Both the position numbers and the translations under genes were made by a program. Source: CAWUEX02 sp963921305 (GTDB taxonomy: Bacteria; Pseudomonadota; Alphaproteobacteria; Rhodospirillales; Rhodospirillaceae). Taken from it: a stretch of 64,000 nt of DNA. The notes under the pieces are model-generated. The model was not told the origin of the DNA, made no database searches, and saw only the letters and a list, made by a program, of their open reading frames with translations. Of the stretch, positions 6,407 to 15,583 are shown one piece after another. The stretch spans positions 3,410,001-3,474,000 of the forward strand of contig CAWUEX030000002.1 in NCBI GenBank assembly GCA_963921305.4, in the 5' to 3' direction. Numbering within the stretch: position 1 is the first letter of the stretch; each line of letters begins with the position of its first letter.

Positions 6407-9355
6407 TTACGGCAGGCAGGCCGAGCTCCAGCAAATGACTACGCGGCCTGGGTTGCCGTCAGAGGTTGTGCTCCCCCCAGTCCCGGCGGTTCCCCTGTCG
6501 GCGTCGCCGTCGTTGCCTGGGGTCGTACCGGACCCAGCCGTCAAGGCCGTATTGGTGAGGTCTGACGCGCGCAGGAAACCCGCGCCACCGCCGCCACCGC
6601 CAGCATTGGCACCGCCGTCTTGACCGCCGCCACCGCCGCCGGAATAGCCACCGCCGCCGCCGGCACCGCCAGCGGACGCGCCGCCACCGCCGGCGCCAAA
6701 TCCGGTTCCGCCGTTGCCGCCTGATCCGCCACCGCCGCCACCGCCACCGGTTGCACCGGTTGAGGATGGCGCATCGCCAGCAGAACCATCACACCCGGCT
6801 GCGCCACCGGAACTTTGGCTTCCACCAGCGCCACCACAGGACCCTAAAGCTGACTCCGCGGTTGAACCGCCACCCGCAGCCCCGTTCGTCGCACTGGTCG
6901 CCGTGCCCGCACCCCCGCCGCCACCGCCGCCAATGGCAAGAAGTGTGACCGTGCCGTCATCGAAGCGAACAGCTGACCCGGCTCCGCCGCCGCCGCCGTT
7001 TGCTCCCGCAACGCCCTGGCCGGCCCCGGCCGCGGTGACTAGGAGATCGCGTCCAGATATGGAGGTCTCCGCAATTTCTGTAAAGCGGGCGGAAGCATAT
7101 CCGCCACCGCCACCACTTGTGCTGGCGCCACCGCCACCGCCGGCGCCCCAAACTTTGACCTGCACTTCACGGATGTCGAGCGGCAGTGTGACGGTCGCGG
7201 TCGTCTCGGATGTGCCGGAACCATCCCAAATACACTTGAACGGATCCGTAGTGTCTTCGTTCCCGGGGCAGACATCGGATGCGGCACTGCGGAATGGAGA
7301 GTAATAGCCGACGAACGTCGAATTGGTCAGTGTGGTGAGGTTCTCTGTGCTGGTCGCCGTTTCTGAATCCGCCGCCGTGGTCGAACCAAAGGCATCGTCC
7401 AGCCGGTACTGCATATACAAGTTGGTGGCGGTGTTGGAGACTCGGGAGAGATAACTGCTGGTGACATTGGCGACGGACCGGAAGGTCGACCACACGCGCA
7501 GTTCGGACAGCATAACACGTGTATTGCCGTCACCTCCGGTGAGAGTAATCGTATCAGACGCGCTGGCGGTGCCATCGCCGAGAATGTTGCAGGTGCCGCT
7601 ATCGTTTTCGACCGACGATCCGTTGATAACCAGGTCCCGTGACGCACCGGACGAGCACGTGAACGCGAAGTGATTCCATTGATCCGCGGTGAAGGTCAGT
7701 CCGGTTTCCTGTAGCGTCGACCCACCCGTCAGAGTGTCGCTGTACGTGAACTGAGACGTCGGCCGCGCTTGGAAAGTACTATTTTCCGACGCGGCATCAT
7801 CGGCCACCACCTCCAGCTGAGATGTGCTCTGTACACCGCTGTCGCGCATGTTGATCCAGCCCTCGACGGTAAAGCTGGTTGCACTCGACAGCGTGCTCCA
7901 AACGTCAGTCGCGGTCGCCGTTCCCGACGCACTACCGTCTGTCGCCATTTCAAGGAGGATTCCGCCGCGGGCGACCAGAAGGTTGTCAAGGTTGCTGACG
8001 GCTCCGGAATCTGGGTTGTGAATGATCGCAATGGTATTCGGCGTGGCCGTGTCATCGGACTCCGATCCGTAGGCCGTTATGGCATTACTTTCTGTGCCAA
8101 TTTCGTAAATCCGCGCCCAAATTTGCGTGCCATCGTCAAACACCTCAACGCGGTAATTGTCTGATATCGCAGATGTCAAAGTGCCGCTCGAGGTAACCGT
8201 GTTAGAACTGTTGTTGTCGCGGATATCGATGGTGATGTTACCGGGTGCTGTTCCCTCAAAGCGAACGGTAATACCTTCACTGAAGTTATCGTTGCTGGCC
8301 GTGGGAGACGCAGTAATATCTGCGCGGGTGACGATGCTGAGGCGAACTGTGTTGCCGGTTCCAGCAGTTGTCGGCGTCCAATCGATGGCGGTGTACAAAG
8401 GCTGAATTGTCGGGCTGAAGAGGTTCGAGGCCGTGGAAACTTCGACGTCTTCGGTTACAGTTAGATTGCCTCCACTTTCCACCGAGGTGCCAGAACCGCC
8501 GCCACGCCCGGTCGCGATATTGAGATCGTCATTGTCGCCATTCCCGCCGCCACTGCCGAAATCATCGTCAATGAAAGTTGTATCTACTGCACTCGGATTG
8601 ATCTCAGGACATTCATCAGCAAAACGTTCAACAAAGGACACTTCGCGCACGATATCGTCGAAGAACGTCGATCCAACGGTGTCGTCAACTGGTCCGCTGC
8701 GGTACCCGTCTGTGTCACTAGGTGTGCATGTCCCTGTTGCCGTCGGGCAGTTGTCGCGCTCCCGCGTAGACGCCGAGGCCGCATTGACTTGTGTATCTGT
8801 CGCGCCACTGAACGCGCCAAAGCCGTTCTGTCCATGGCTAACCAATACGTAGCCTGTGGTCCCTGAGTTCGCATCCGTGACCGAGTCCGTAGCCGCGCTT
8901 TCGCCGTCGCAGGCCCGGGTCTGCGCGCTGTGAACAATGTATGTAATGTAATTGCCTTCGGGATCGATCACGTCTTTCTGAGCGAGTCCCAGAGTGCTCC
9001 ACGGAACGACACCGCGATTGTCTCCTGTCGAGGTATTACATGCGTTTCCGTTGTGGGCTCGCGCTGTACCGTTACCGGCGGTGCCGTTGGCAGGACACGG
9101 CAGCAGAAAATCCATGTTGCCGGTCGCTGTATCCTGAATCGCATAAAGCTCTATGGCAGCTTTGATTTTCGCAAATTGGCTGCGTGTCTCCAACGCAAGA
9201 TTCAGATCGCGTTTTGAGTTTTCGAGCGACATTTGGCTGATGGCCACACCTGCCGCGACGATGACCACGGTTATGATCACCAGCGCACTCTGGCCGGACT
9301 CATCCCGCCAGCCTGATCGTAAAGCTCTCAACAAAGCGTTTTTGGTACGCTTCAT
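6407..9355 (-). CDS. Giant pilin-like protein with LamG-like and glycine-rich domains
   Basis: The 982-residue product starts with a short basic leader, then DESGQSALVIITVVIVAAG, a type IV pilin/pseudopilin-like hydrophobic helix. An amphipathic segment with LETRSQFAKIKAAIELYAIQD continues it, as in minor pilins. The middle is Ser/Thr/Asp-rich with paired cysteines. Residues near 500-680 look like a LamG/concanavalin-type fold (SFTVEGWINMRDSG, WNHFAFTCSSG, LSELRVWSTFRS). The last about 240 residues begin VQVKVWGAGGGGG and are dominated by Gly runs, like the glycine-rich receptor-binding domains of phage tail fibres. The start at 9355 is preferred because AGGGGG precedes it; the ATG at 9400 (15 residues longer) has no clear ribosome site. 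No other pilus genes are adjacent. A surface adhesin assembled by a distant pilus or secretion machine is the best guess. Low-complexity codons explain the long shadow frames here. Confidence 0.75.
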   Translation of the reverse strand: MKRTKNALLRALRSGWRDESGQSALVIITVVIVAAGVAISQMSLENSKRDLNLALETRSQFAKIKAAIELYAIQDTATGNMDFLLPCPANGTAGNGTARAHNGNACNTSTGDNRGVVPWSTLGLAQKDVIDPEGNYITYIVHSAQTRACDGESAATDSVTDANSGTTGYVLVSHGQNGFGAFSGATDTQVNAASASTRERDNCPTATGTCTPSDTDGYRSGPVDDTVGSTFFDDIVREVSFVERFADECPEINPSAVDTTFIDDDFGSGGGNGDNDDLNIATGRGGGSGTSVESGGNLTVTEDVEVSTASNLFSPTIQPLYTAIDWTPTTAGTGNTVRLSIVTRADITASPTASNDNFSEGITVRFEGTAPGNITIDIRDNNSSNTVTSSGTLTSAISDNYRVEVFDDGTQIWARIYEIGTESNAITAYGSESDDTATPNTIAIIHNPDSGAVSNLDNLLVARGGILLEMATDGSASGTATATDVWSTLSSATSFTVEGWINMRDSGVQSTSQLEVVADDAASENSTFQARPTSQFTYSDTLTGGSTLQETGLTFTADQWNHFAFTCSSGASRDLVINGSSVENDSGTCNILGDGTASASDTITLTGGDGNTRVMLSELRVWSTFRSVANVTSSYLSRVSNTATNLYMQYRLDDAFGSTTAADSETATSTENLTTLTNSTFVGYYSPFRSAASDVCPGNEDTTDPFKCIWDGSGTSETTATVTLPLDIREVQVKVWGAGGGGGASTSGGGGGYASARFTEIAETSISGRDLLVTAAGAGQGVAGANGGGGGAGSAVRFDDGTVTLLAIGGGGGGGAGTATSATNGAAGGGSTAESALGSCGGAGGSQSSGGAAGCDGSAGDAPSSTGATGGGGGGGGSGGNGGTGFGAGGGGASAGGAGGGGGYSGGGGGGQDGGANAGGGGGGAGFLRASDLTNTALTAGSGTTPGNDGDADRGTAGTGGSTTSDGNPGRVVICWSSACLP

Positions 9356-9652
9356 GCGTAACGTCCCCCTGCCCTCGGCCGTTTTCCGCCTGTCTGCCAT
9401 GACAACCGAAGGGTTGAACTCTTTGATAATAACGCTACCAGAAACTGAAAAGTTTCAACAGCCTCGTTTTGGCCCGAAAACATCAAGTCCTTCCAGGGCT
9501 TAGAGGTCAGTTGTACTCGCCGGGACGCTCAATTCCGCCTCCCCGTATCGACCTGTCCGTGGTCGCCAACCGGGGTGGACGACAACCGCTATTGCCCGTC
9601 CGGGCATGCGGTTAATATGGCGATGACTCGCTTGCCGATTTGAGGATGATTC

Positions 9653-10888
9653 ATGACTTCTCCCCTGCCTGCCGACTCCCGCTGTTTGTACCGGCACGGT
9701 ATGACGCCGGACATCAGCCATGATGAGCATGCTCGGCTGAATGTTTTGACGTCGTTGAATGCGGCGGTGTCTGCCACCTTGAGCCGGGGCGTGAAACTCG
9801 CCTATCAGCAGCAAGCCGAGCCCAGGCTCTCGCCCGAAGATAAAGCGCTGAAGACCCCCCGGGCGGAAACGGGCGCGGTGGTGCGTGACGCAATTCGTCC
9901 TCACCCCGCCTATCAAGCCTGGGCGGGAATGCGCCGCAGTATCCAGGAAATGAACCGGCAAACGGCGCGGCACATTGCCTTGAGGCAGTACGATATGTTG
10001 ATGGACAAAGCGGCCACGGCAAGTGCGGGATCGAACACGCTTGTGGTTGATCCCGGTTCATCGGTTCCGGCCTACCTGGAGCGGGCCGATAATCACCTGC
10101 AGCCTGGCGGATATCACGCCGAACGCGAACCGGGCGACATGACAGCAGCAGCGACATACGATATCGCTACTTTTGTTACCGCCATGGGCATGTTTGGCGC
10201 TAAGGGAGACTCTGCCGGGCGTGGTATGGCGACGTGGTTGAAAGACCGCTATCCAGATTTCCAGCCCAAACGCATTCTCGATCTGGGGTCCGCCCATGGC
10301 AACAACACCCTGCCGCTGGCTGAGTCCTCTCCGGACGCCGAAGTTGTGGCTGTCGATGCCGGAGCACCAATGGTGCGGTATGGACATGCGCGGGCACAGT
10401 CCATGAACGCGGCCAACGTACGCTTTGTTCAGGCAGCCGCTGAAGATTTGGACGACTCTCTCGGTACGTTCGATTGGATTCAGACGACGATGTTTTTTCA
10501 TGAAACATCCGGCGCGGCGTTGCCGAAAATACTGAAGCGCATATACGACCTTCTGAATCCAGGTGGCGTATCGCTCAATTTAGAGCAAGCCAATTTCACG
10601 CCGGACACGCCTTTGTTCGACCGCTTTCTGCGCAACTGGGATGCCTGGTACAACAACGAGCCGTTCTGGGTTCAACTCCATGGCATGGATATGATGGCGG
10701 AACTGCAAAAGGCCGGGTTCGCCGCAGACAAATGTATCGAAGGCGGCGTAAACCCCGTCATCGAGCCCGGTCACTATCCCGACTGGAGTGCGCGCATTGG
10801 CCGTCATGATCATGAGCACAACGGACCCAAAGAGAACCAATCCGGATATAATGGCGAAACCTGGTACCTTTTCGGCGCTTGGAAATGA
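9653..10888 (+). CDS. Class I SAM-dependent methyltransferase, diverged homologue of the 4656-5873 gene
   Basis: The 411-residue product has the same architecture as the leftward methyltransferase at 4656-5873 but no signal peptide. An N-terminal helical region of about 150 residues contains HPAYQAWAGM and ends in HLQPGGYHAE, matching HIQPGGY there. The methyltransferase core follows: ILDLGSAHGNNTLPLA (motif I), VVAVDAGAPMVRYGHARA, TTMFFHETSG and LLNPGGVSLNLEQ. Motifs align end to end, so the two are homologues that have diverged strongly. The ATG at 9653 has GAGGA upstream at a good distance. The stop overlaps the mazG start (ATGA), suggesting co-transcription with mazG, although a functional link is not implied. 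The divergent gap to the pilin-like gene (9356-9652) should carry both promoters. Substrate is unknown. Confidence 0.8.
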   Translation: MTSPLPADSRCLYRHGMTPDISHDEHARLNVLTSLNAAVSATLSRGVKLAYQQQAEPRLSPEDKALKTPRAETGAVVRDAIRPHPAYQAWAGMRRSIQEMNRQTARHIALRQYDMLMDKAATASAGSNTLVVDPGSSVPAYLERADNHLQPGGYHAEREPGDMTAAATYDIATFVTAMGMFGAKGDSAGRGMATWLKDRYPDFQPKRILDLGSAHGNNTLPLAESSPDAEVVAVDAGAPMVRYGHARAQSMNAANVRFVQAAAEDLDDSLGTFDWIQTTMFFHETSGAALPKILKRIYDLLNPGGVSLNLEQANFTPDTPLFDRFLRNWDAWYNNEPFWVQLHGMDMMAELQKAGFAADKCIEGGVNPVIEPGHYPDWSARIGRHDHEHNGPKENQSGYNGETWYLFGAWK

Positions 10889-11736
10889 GCACATTCCCGT
10901 CCAAGGCACCTGCTGTGAGCGAAGATCACCACAAAAGCGGCGCACACACCTTGGACGATCTGATCGAGGTGATGGCGCGGCTGCGAGACCCGGACGGCGG
11001 CTGCCCCTGGGATATCGAACAGGATTTCGATTCAATTGCGCCCTATACCATCGAAGAAGCTTATGAAGTTGCGGACGCAATCGCGCGCAAGGACACAGCC
11101 GCACTGAAAGACGAGTTGGGTGATCTGTTGCTGCAGGTTGTCTACCACAGCCGCATGGCGGAGGAAGCGGGCCAGTTCGATTTCAAGGATGTTGCGGACG
11201 CGATTACCGCAAAGATGATCCGCCGCCATCCGCATGTCTTTGGCGATGCCTCCGTTCCTGATGCCGCCAGTCAGACGGAAGCATGGGAAAATATCAAAGC
11301 CACCGAACGGGCTGAGAAAAAAGGCCAAGGAGAACCACAAAGCGTCCTCGATGACGTGCCCGTAGGCTTGGCGTCTCTAAAGCGGGCCGAGAAACTTCAA
11401 AAACGGGCCGCCCGGGTCAACTTTGACTGGCCCGACCCCGGCCCCGTCATCGACAAAATCCGTGAAGAGATTGGTGAGCTTGAAGCAGAAATCTCTGATC
11501 AAAGCGATGCATCGCGGTTGGAAGATGAACTGGGGGACGTACTGTTTGCGTTGGTCAACTTGGCCCGTAAACTTGATATAGAACCAGACCAAGCCCTGCG
11601 GCAAACGAACTTAAAGTTTGAGAAGCGCTTTCGCTTCATTGAGCGTATGCTTGAAGGTGAAGGCCGATCCATAGCCGACGCCTCTTTGGATGAAATGGAA
11701 GACCTGTGGCAGCGCGCGAAATCCTCAGACGAATAG
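10885..11736 (+). CDS. mazG: Nucleoside triphosphate pyrophosphohydrolase MazG
   Basis: MazG hydrolyses NTPs and dNTPs to monophosphate and pyrophosphate, cleaning the nucleotide pool in the cytoplasm. The 283-residue product has the family opening LRDPDGGCPWDIEQ and the first metal-binding EExxE-type helix in EEAYEVADAI, with DELGDLLLQVVYHSRMAEE. A second MazG repeat with EEIGELEAEI and DELGDVLFALVNLAR lies in the C-terminal half. Length fits the two-domain family. The ATG at 10885 overlaps the preceding stop as ATGA; a GTG at 10915 with AAGG upstream is a credible alternative start. The next gene starts inside its 3' end. Family assignment is firm. Confidence 0.95.
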   Translation: MSTFPSKAPAVSEDHHKSGAHTLDDLIEVMARLRDPDGGCPWDIEQDFDSIAPYTIEEAYEVADAIARKDTAALKDELGDLLLQVVYHSRMAEEAGQFDFKDVADAITAKMIRRHPHVFGDASVPDAASQTEAWENIKATERAEKKGQGEPQSVLDDVPVGLASLKRAEKLQKRAARVNFDWPDPGPVIDKIREEIGELEAEISDQSDASRLEDELGDVLFALVNLARKLDIEPDQALRQTNLKFEKRFRFIERMLEGEGRSIADASLDEMEDLWQRAKSSDE

Positions 11737-12365
11737 CCAGCGGTGTGGTCCGGCCCTGTGCCGTACTCTCAGCGCTCGTCCTGCTGACGTCATGCTACGT
11801 GCCGGATGACTACACGGCAGAAATTCGCATTACGCGAACGGGAAACTATGGTATCGCGTATTCCGGTACTTTGACCTGGGCACCTCTGTTTGGGCAAATT
11901 GCACGGGGTGAAATCAGCCGCGAGGAAGGCGCCAGTCAGTCCGCTGGATTTCTCGCCGCTCTGCAGGAAGATAACAACTTCACATCGGTCAGCAGTCTCG
12001 GACAAGGCCGGTTTCAGGTACGTTATGACCGCCGAGGGCGTTTTACCAAAACTCAAATGCTAAGCTTTGTGCGCAGGAATGCACGCATCATTGAACTTCG
12101 GGCGCTCGAGGACGGGCGTGTCTTTATTGCCGGTACACGTGCCAGCGATCTTCAAGCTGATCAGTTAGAAAGTGTTGGTTTGCAGACACGCGGCCTCATG
12201 CGCGTTGTGACCGATGCACCAGTTCTTGCCCACAACGCGACGTCTGTGCGGCCATCGCCGACACCCGGTTACACGATTTATGATTGGCGCATCACATCGT
12301 TTCGACAGCCGGCACCCCGACTTGAGCTCAAGCTCGACGGACGGCTTCCGACGACCGGACTCTGA
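11706..12365 (+). CDS. Predicted outer-membrane or periplasmic lipoprotein, unknown function
   Basis: A 219-residue protein with a signal peptide ending in LLTSCYV, a lipobox with the acylated Cys near residue 30. The mature part holds EIRITRTGNYGIAYSGTL, a charged middle and a C-terminal segment WRITSFRQPAPRLELKLDG that may form beta-strands. I do not recognise a family. The GTG start at 11706 lies inside the last 31 bases of mazG, so translation is likely coupled. It is convergent with the inositol-phosphatase-family gene 17 bases further on, with no clear terminator between them. Lipoprotein status is well supported; function is not. Confidence 0.7.
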   Translation: MAAREILRRIASGVVRPCAVLSALVLLTSCYVPDDYTAEIRITRTGNYGIAYSGTLTWAPLFGQIARGEISREEGASQSAGFLAALQEDNNFTSVSSLGQGRFQVRYDRRGRFTKTQMLSFVRRNARIIELRALEDGRVFIAGTRASDLQADQLESVGLQTRGLMRVVTDAPVLAHNATSVRPSPTPGYTIYDWRITSFRQPAPRLELKLDGRLPTTGL

Positions 12366-12382
12366 GAAAAAATTCTAGAGCA

Positions 12383-13198
12383 TTAAACGTAGTGCTCATC
12401 CGCGTGGGCGCGCACGGTTTCCCATACCTCTCTTGTCGGCGCGCTGAGAAGCCCGCGCTTTTCGGAGTTTCCCGGACTGTAGGGTGAGCCGTCCAGCATC
12501 GCTGAATATCCACCGGCCTCCTGATGAATCAAAACTCCCGCGGCGTGATCCCACGGCTTAAGACGGCTGAAGGTTGTCACATCCAGCCGGTTATCGGCCA
12601 ACAGCCAGTATTCCATCGCAGCGCTGCCCAGACGCTCGATTTGCCCAAATGCACCACGGACATCACGAAACGCACGGTGGTAGAGCGAAGCCTTCATAGC
12701 TGCGAGGTCTGGGCTGGCTGGAGTTTGAACCGAGAGACGCGCGCTCCCGCACCATGTACCCTCGCCTTGCGCCGCCCAGAGCGTATCACCGGACAAAGGA
12801 TGATGTATCCATCCCATCCGGGTCTCACCGTCTTCGACCAAAGCGATCACCACCGCGAAGGCATCCAGGCCGGCGACGAAATTACCGGTGCCATCGATCG
12901 GATCAATGACCCAAACGGCACCGGGTTGCCCGAGACGATTGAGCATGTCTGGGTCTTCGGCTGCGGCTTCTTCCCCAACGATTGCCGCGTCAGGCTTGAG
13001 ACCTTGCAAGCGACGCGACAGGATGTGCTCGGCTTCACGGTCGGCTACTGTGACGAAATCCTGTGGCCCGGTCTTGGTCGCGATGTCTGCAGCATCAAGA
13101 CTTTTGAAGCGTGGCAGGACTGCCATCTCGGCCGCCTCTCGAATCGCGTCGTCGACGGCTGCTCTCAGATTTTGGCGCTCGGCCGGTGTGTCGCTCAC
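12383..13198 (-). CDS. Inositol monophosphatase family protein
   Basis: A 271-residue lithium-sensitive-type sugar or nucleotide phosphatase of the IMPase/FBPase fold. The metal-site Glu is in VGEEAA, the signature WVIDPIDGTGNF is near residues 90-103, and the second signature is WDHAAGVLI in the C-terminal third. Such enzymes hydrolyse inositol-1-phosphate, histidinol phosphate or adenosine bisphosphate; the sequence does not decide which. The start overlaps the hflX stop by four bases (ATGA), so it is the last gene of the leftward hfq-hflX unit. Family is certain and substrate open. Confidence 0.92.
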   Translation of the reverse strand: MSDTPAERQNLRAAVDDAIREAAEMAVLPRFKSLDAADIATKTGPQDFVTVADREAEHILSRRLQGLKPDAAIVGEEAAAEDPDMLNRLGQPGAVWVIDPIDGTGNFVAGLDAFAVVIALVEDGETRMGWIHHPLSGDTLWAAQGEGTWCGSARLSVQTPASPDLAAMKASLYHRAFRDVRGAFGQIERLGSAAMEYWLLADNRLDVTTFSRLKPWDHAAGVLIHQEAGGYSAMLDGSPYSPGNSEKRGLLSAPTREVWETVRAHADEHYV

Positions 13199-14517
13199 AA
13201 CATGCGAACGGATTGATTGGCGGCAAGGCGGTCAGCATCTGCGGGATCAAGGAGAACCTGCAGTCTGGTCTCAAGCTCGCTTTCTTCGCGCGAGAGGACC
13301 TCGCCCTTGCGGTACAGCCACGCCAGAGTTTTTCCGTCGCTCACCGGGACGGCAACGTCCAGTTGCTGGCGCCCGCTGGAGATAATCTTGTCGATCGCCG
13401 CGAGCAGAGTCTCCGTCCCCTCGCCCGTCAAACCGGATACCATAACCGGTGCAAACAGGCCCTCGCCCGGTGGATTGATCGTTCCCCGCGTTGCGGCATC
13501 GAGTAAATCGACTTTGTTGAGGGCCTCAATGATGGGATGGCCGTCGCTCGCCTCGATATCCATACGGGCCAGCACTTCTTCGACATCGCGGCGCTGATCT
13601 TCCGTCTCTGGATGAGAAATATCCCGGACATGTACGATCACATCTGCCTCGACAACCTCTTCCAACGTGGCGCGGAAGGCAGCGACCAATTCGTGCGGCA
13701 GATCAGAGACAAACCCCACCGTATCGGACAGTATGACTTTTCGGCCCGACGGCAGGTCCAGGCCGCGCATGGTTGGATCAAGCGTGGCAAACAGTTGATC
13801 TTGCGCGTAGACGGACGCTTCCGTGAGTGTGTTAAAGAGGGTCGACTTGCCCGCGTTGGTATAACCCACCAATGCGACAACGGGGTACGGGACGCGTTTT
13901 CTCGCCGCGCGATGAAGTTCACGGGTGCGGACGACTTTCTCCAGCTCTTTCTTGATACGCGTGATGCGTTCGCCGATAAGGCGGCGGTCGATTTCGATCT
14001 GGGTTTCCCCCGGCCCGCCAAGAAAACCTGACCCACCGCGCTGCCGTTCCAAGTGAGTCCAACTTCTGACCAGACGGCTGCGCTGATAGGTCAGGTGAGC
14101 CAGTTCGACCTGAAGCTGCCCTTCCCGCGTGCGGGCTCTTTCACCAAAGATTTCCAAGATCAGACCTGTGCGGTCGATGACCTTCGTCTTCCACGCTTTT
14201 TCAAGGTTGCGCTGTTGGCCGGGTGTGAGGGTATGGTCGACGATCGCGAGACCGGCATCCAATCCGGCAATCACGCCACCGAGGCGTTCGACAACACCTT
14301 TGCCGAAAAGCGTGGACGGCCGTGGCGATTGGACGGTCACCGCCTCCGCATGAACCACATCGAGCGCGATGGCGACGGCCAAACCGCATGCTTCTTCCAG
14401 GCGTGCGCGGTCATCCACCAGTCCACCATCCGAAGGCAGGGCAGGATGAATGACGACAGCACGTGTCGGTTCGACCGCAGTGCTGTGCGACTTAGATTTG
14501 TTTCCGTTAAGTGTCAA
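13195..14517 (-). CDS. hflX: Ribosome-associated GTPase HflX
   Basis: HflX is a GTPase that binds and splits stalled 70S ribosomes. The 440-residue product has the N-terminal HflX domain, the diagnostic GGSGFLGGPGETQIEIDRR segment (about 161-179), a P-loop GYTNAGKST near 218-226, DTVGFVSDLP as G3 and NKVD as G4. The start is apparently a TTG at 14517, only six bases after the hfq stop, so the usual hfq-hflX order of Proteobacteria is kept and translation may be coupled. The C-terminal about 60 residues form the usual small extra domain. Assignment is firm; the TTG start is less so. Confidence 0.95.
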   Translation of the reverse strand: MTLNGNKSKSHSTAVEPTRAVVIHPALPSDGGLVDDRARLEEACGLAVAIALDVVHAEAVTVQSPRPSTLFGKGVVERLGGVIAGLDAGLAIVDHTLTPGQQRNLEKAWKTKVIDRTGLILEIFGERARTREGQLQVELAHLTYQRSRLVRSWTHLERQRGGSGFLGGPGETQIEIDRRLIGERITRIKKELEKVVRTRELHRAARKRVPYPVVALVGYTNAGKSTLFNTLTEASVYAQDQLFATLDPTMRGLDLPSGRKVILSDTVGFVSDLPHELVAAFRATLEEVVEADVIVHVRDISHPETEDQRRDVEEVLARMDIEASDGHPIIEALNKVDLLDAATRGTINPPGEGLFAPVMVSGLTGEGTETLLAAIDKIISSGRQQLDVAVPVSDGKTLAWLYRKGEVLSREESELETRLQVLLDPADADRLAANQSVRML

Positions 14518-14523
14518 ACGGTC

Positions 14524-14799
14524 TTATGCCTCTTCGGCAGCCTCTTCCTTCGCTGCATTACCATCCGTCTCCGGCTCAAACAACTGGAGCGGGCCTGATG
14601 GCATCACCGTCGAAATCGCGTGCTTGTAGACAAGCTGGGTATGCCCATCGCGGCGTAGCAGCATCGAGAAATTATCGAACCAGGTCACGATGCCCTGGAG
14701 TTTCACCCCGTTGACCAAAAAGACGGTGACCGGGGTCTTGTTCTTGCGGATCGTGTTGAGAAAGACGTCCTGAACATTTTGGGATTTTTCGCCAGACAT
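14524..14799 (-). CDS. hfq: RNA chaperone Hfq
   Basis: Hfq forms hexameric rings that pair small RNAs with mRNAs. The 91-residue product has the Sm1 motif (NVQDVFLNTIRKNKTPVTVFL), NGVKLQGIVTWFDNFSMLL and the Sm2 motif YKHAIST. The C-terminal tail is acidic and Ala/Glu-rich, longer than the short Sm core but normal for the group. The ATG at 14799 (MSGEKSQ) is chosen because the upstream frame lacks homology; AAGG lies 9 bases before it. The 130-base gap to the HAD gene on the right probably holds its promoter. hflX follows after six bases. Confidence 0.97.
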   Translation of the reverse strand: MSGEKSQNVQDVFLNTIRKNKTPVTVFLVNGVKLQGIVTWFDNFSMLLRRDGHTQLVYKHAISTVMPSGPLQLFEPETDGNAAKEEAAEEA

Positions 14800-14929
14800 T
14801 GGATAACACCTTGTTTTCTTTATTTTTTGTCCGTTGGCCTTTGGCCTTCCTTGAGCCTGCAAGGACTCGCCCCCGTATCTAGAGGGTTTCGCGCGGACCG
14901 GTCAACAGCAGGACCGCTACACCCTGTCA

Positions 14930-15583
14930 CTAAGTAGGGTTGGCGGCTGTGGATATGAGCTTTTGTAAGTCCTGCAGCGTGGTCACCCGGTGGTCGGGAG
15001 GAGTGCTGCTCTGCGCGTCGCCAACCAGAATAGTGGTGCACCCCGCTGCCCGGCCGCAATCGACGTCAACCTGATTGTCGCCGACAAACCAGACTGACTT
15101 GCCGCCAGCATGAGACAACAGCTCAAGGGCATGTAGAGCGGGATCCGGAGCTGGTTTGTCACGCGCCGCATCTCCGGCGCCGACACAGGCAGCGAAATGG
15201 TCACCCCATCCGAGCCGCGTGATTTCCTTGTGCAAGAATGGCGGAGATTTGTTGGTTACGACACCGAGATGAACCGCCTGCTCACTCAAATTAGCTATCA
15301 GCTTGTCTGCGTACGGCAGCAAAGCAAGCTGCTCCAGGTGCGCATCGGCGTAAGCCGCATAATAGATGCGCTTCGCCTCTTCCCAGTCATCGCCGAAGAC
15401 ATCAGGAAAAGCATCTCGCGCAGAACCGCCGAGCCAGGCTTTCCAATCCTCATAAGTCCATGGATCTTTGCCGAATTCGGCCAAGGTTACATTCATGGCG
15501 CGAGCAAGCACCGGGTGACTGTCAATCAATGTCCCGTCCCAATCGAACAACAGGACTTCAGGTTTTGGGAGCGAAGGAATCAT
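14930..15583 (-). CDS. HAD-superfamily phosphatase, phosphoglycolate-phosphatase-like
   Basis: A 217-residue haloacid-dehalogenase hydrolase with all four motifs: LLFDWDGTLIDS (nucleophile Asp), VVTNKS (Thr/Ser), the Lys region at DKPAPDP, and VGDNQVDVDCGRAAG. A helical cap lies between motifs I and II, as in Gph-type phosphatases. The ATG at 15583 overlaps the aminotransferase stop as ATGA; a GTG seven codons upstream is possible. It sits in the leftward dat-HAD unit behind trkA. Substrate is not predictable: phosphoglycolate or another small phosphate is plausible. Confidence 0.88.
   Translation of the reverse strand: MIPSLPKPEVLLFDWDGTLIDSHPVLARAMNVTLAEFGKDPWTYEDWKAWLGGSARDAFPDVFGDDWEEAKRIYYAAYADAHLEQLALLPYADKLIANLSEQAVHLGVVTNKSPPFLHKEITRLGWGDHFAACVGAGDAARDKPAPDPALHALELLSHAGGKSVWFVGDNQVDVDCGRAAGCTTILVGDAQSSTPPDHRVTTLQDLQKLISTAANPT

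Noticed and set aside
6714..7304. Proline-rich rightward frame and possible tandem repeat
   Set aside because: It is the antisense of the Gly-rich codons of the pilin-like protein. The DNA pattern is codon-driven and is not a CRISPR array or a clean tandem repeat.
14053..14598. Rightward 181-residue frame over hflX and hfq
   Set aside because: Antisense to two conserved genes.
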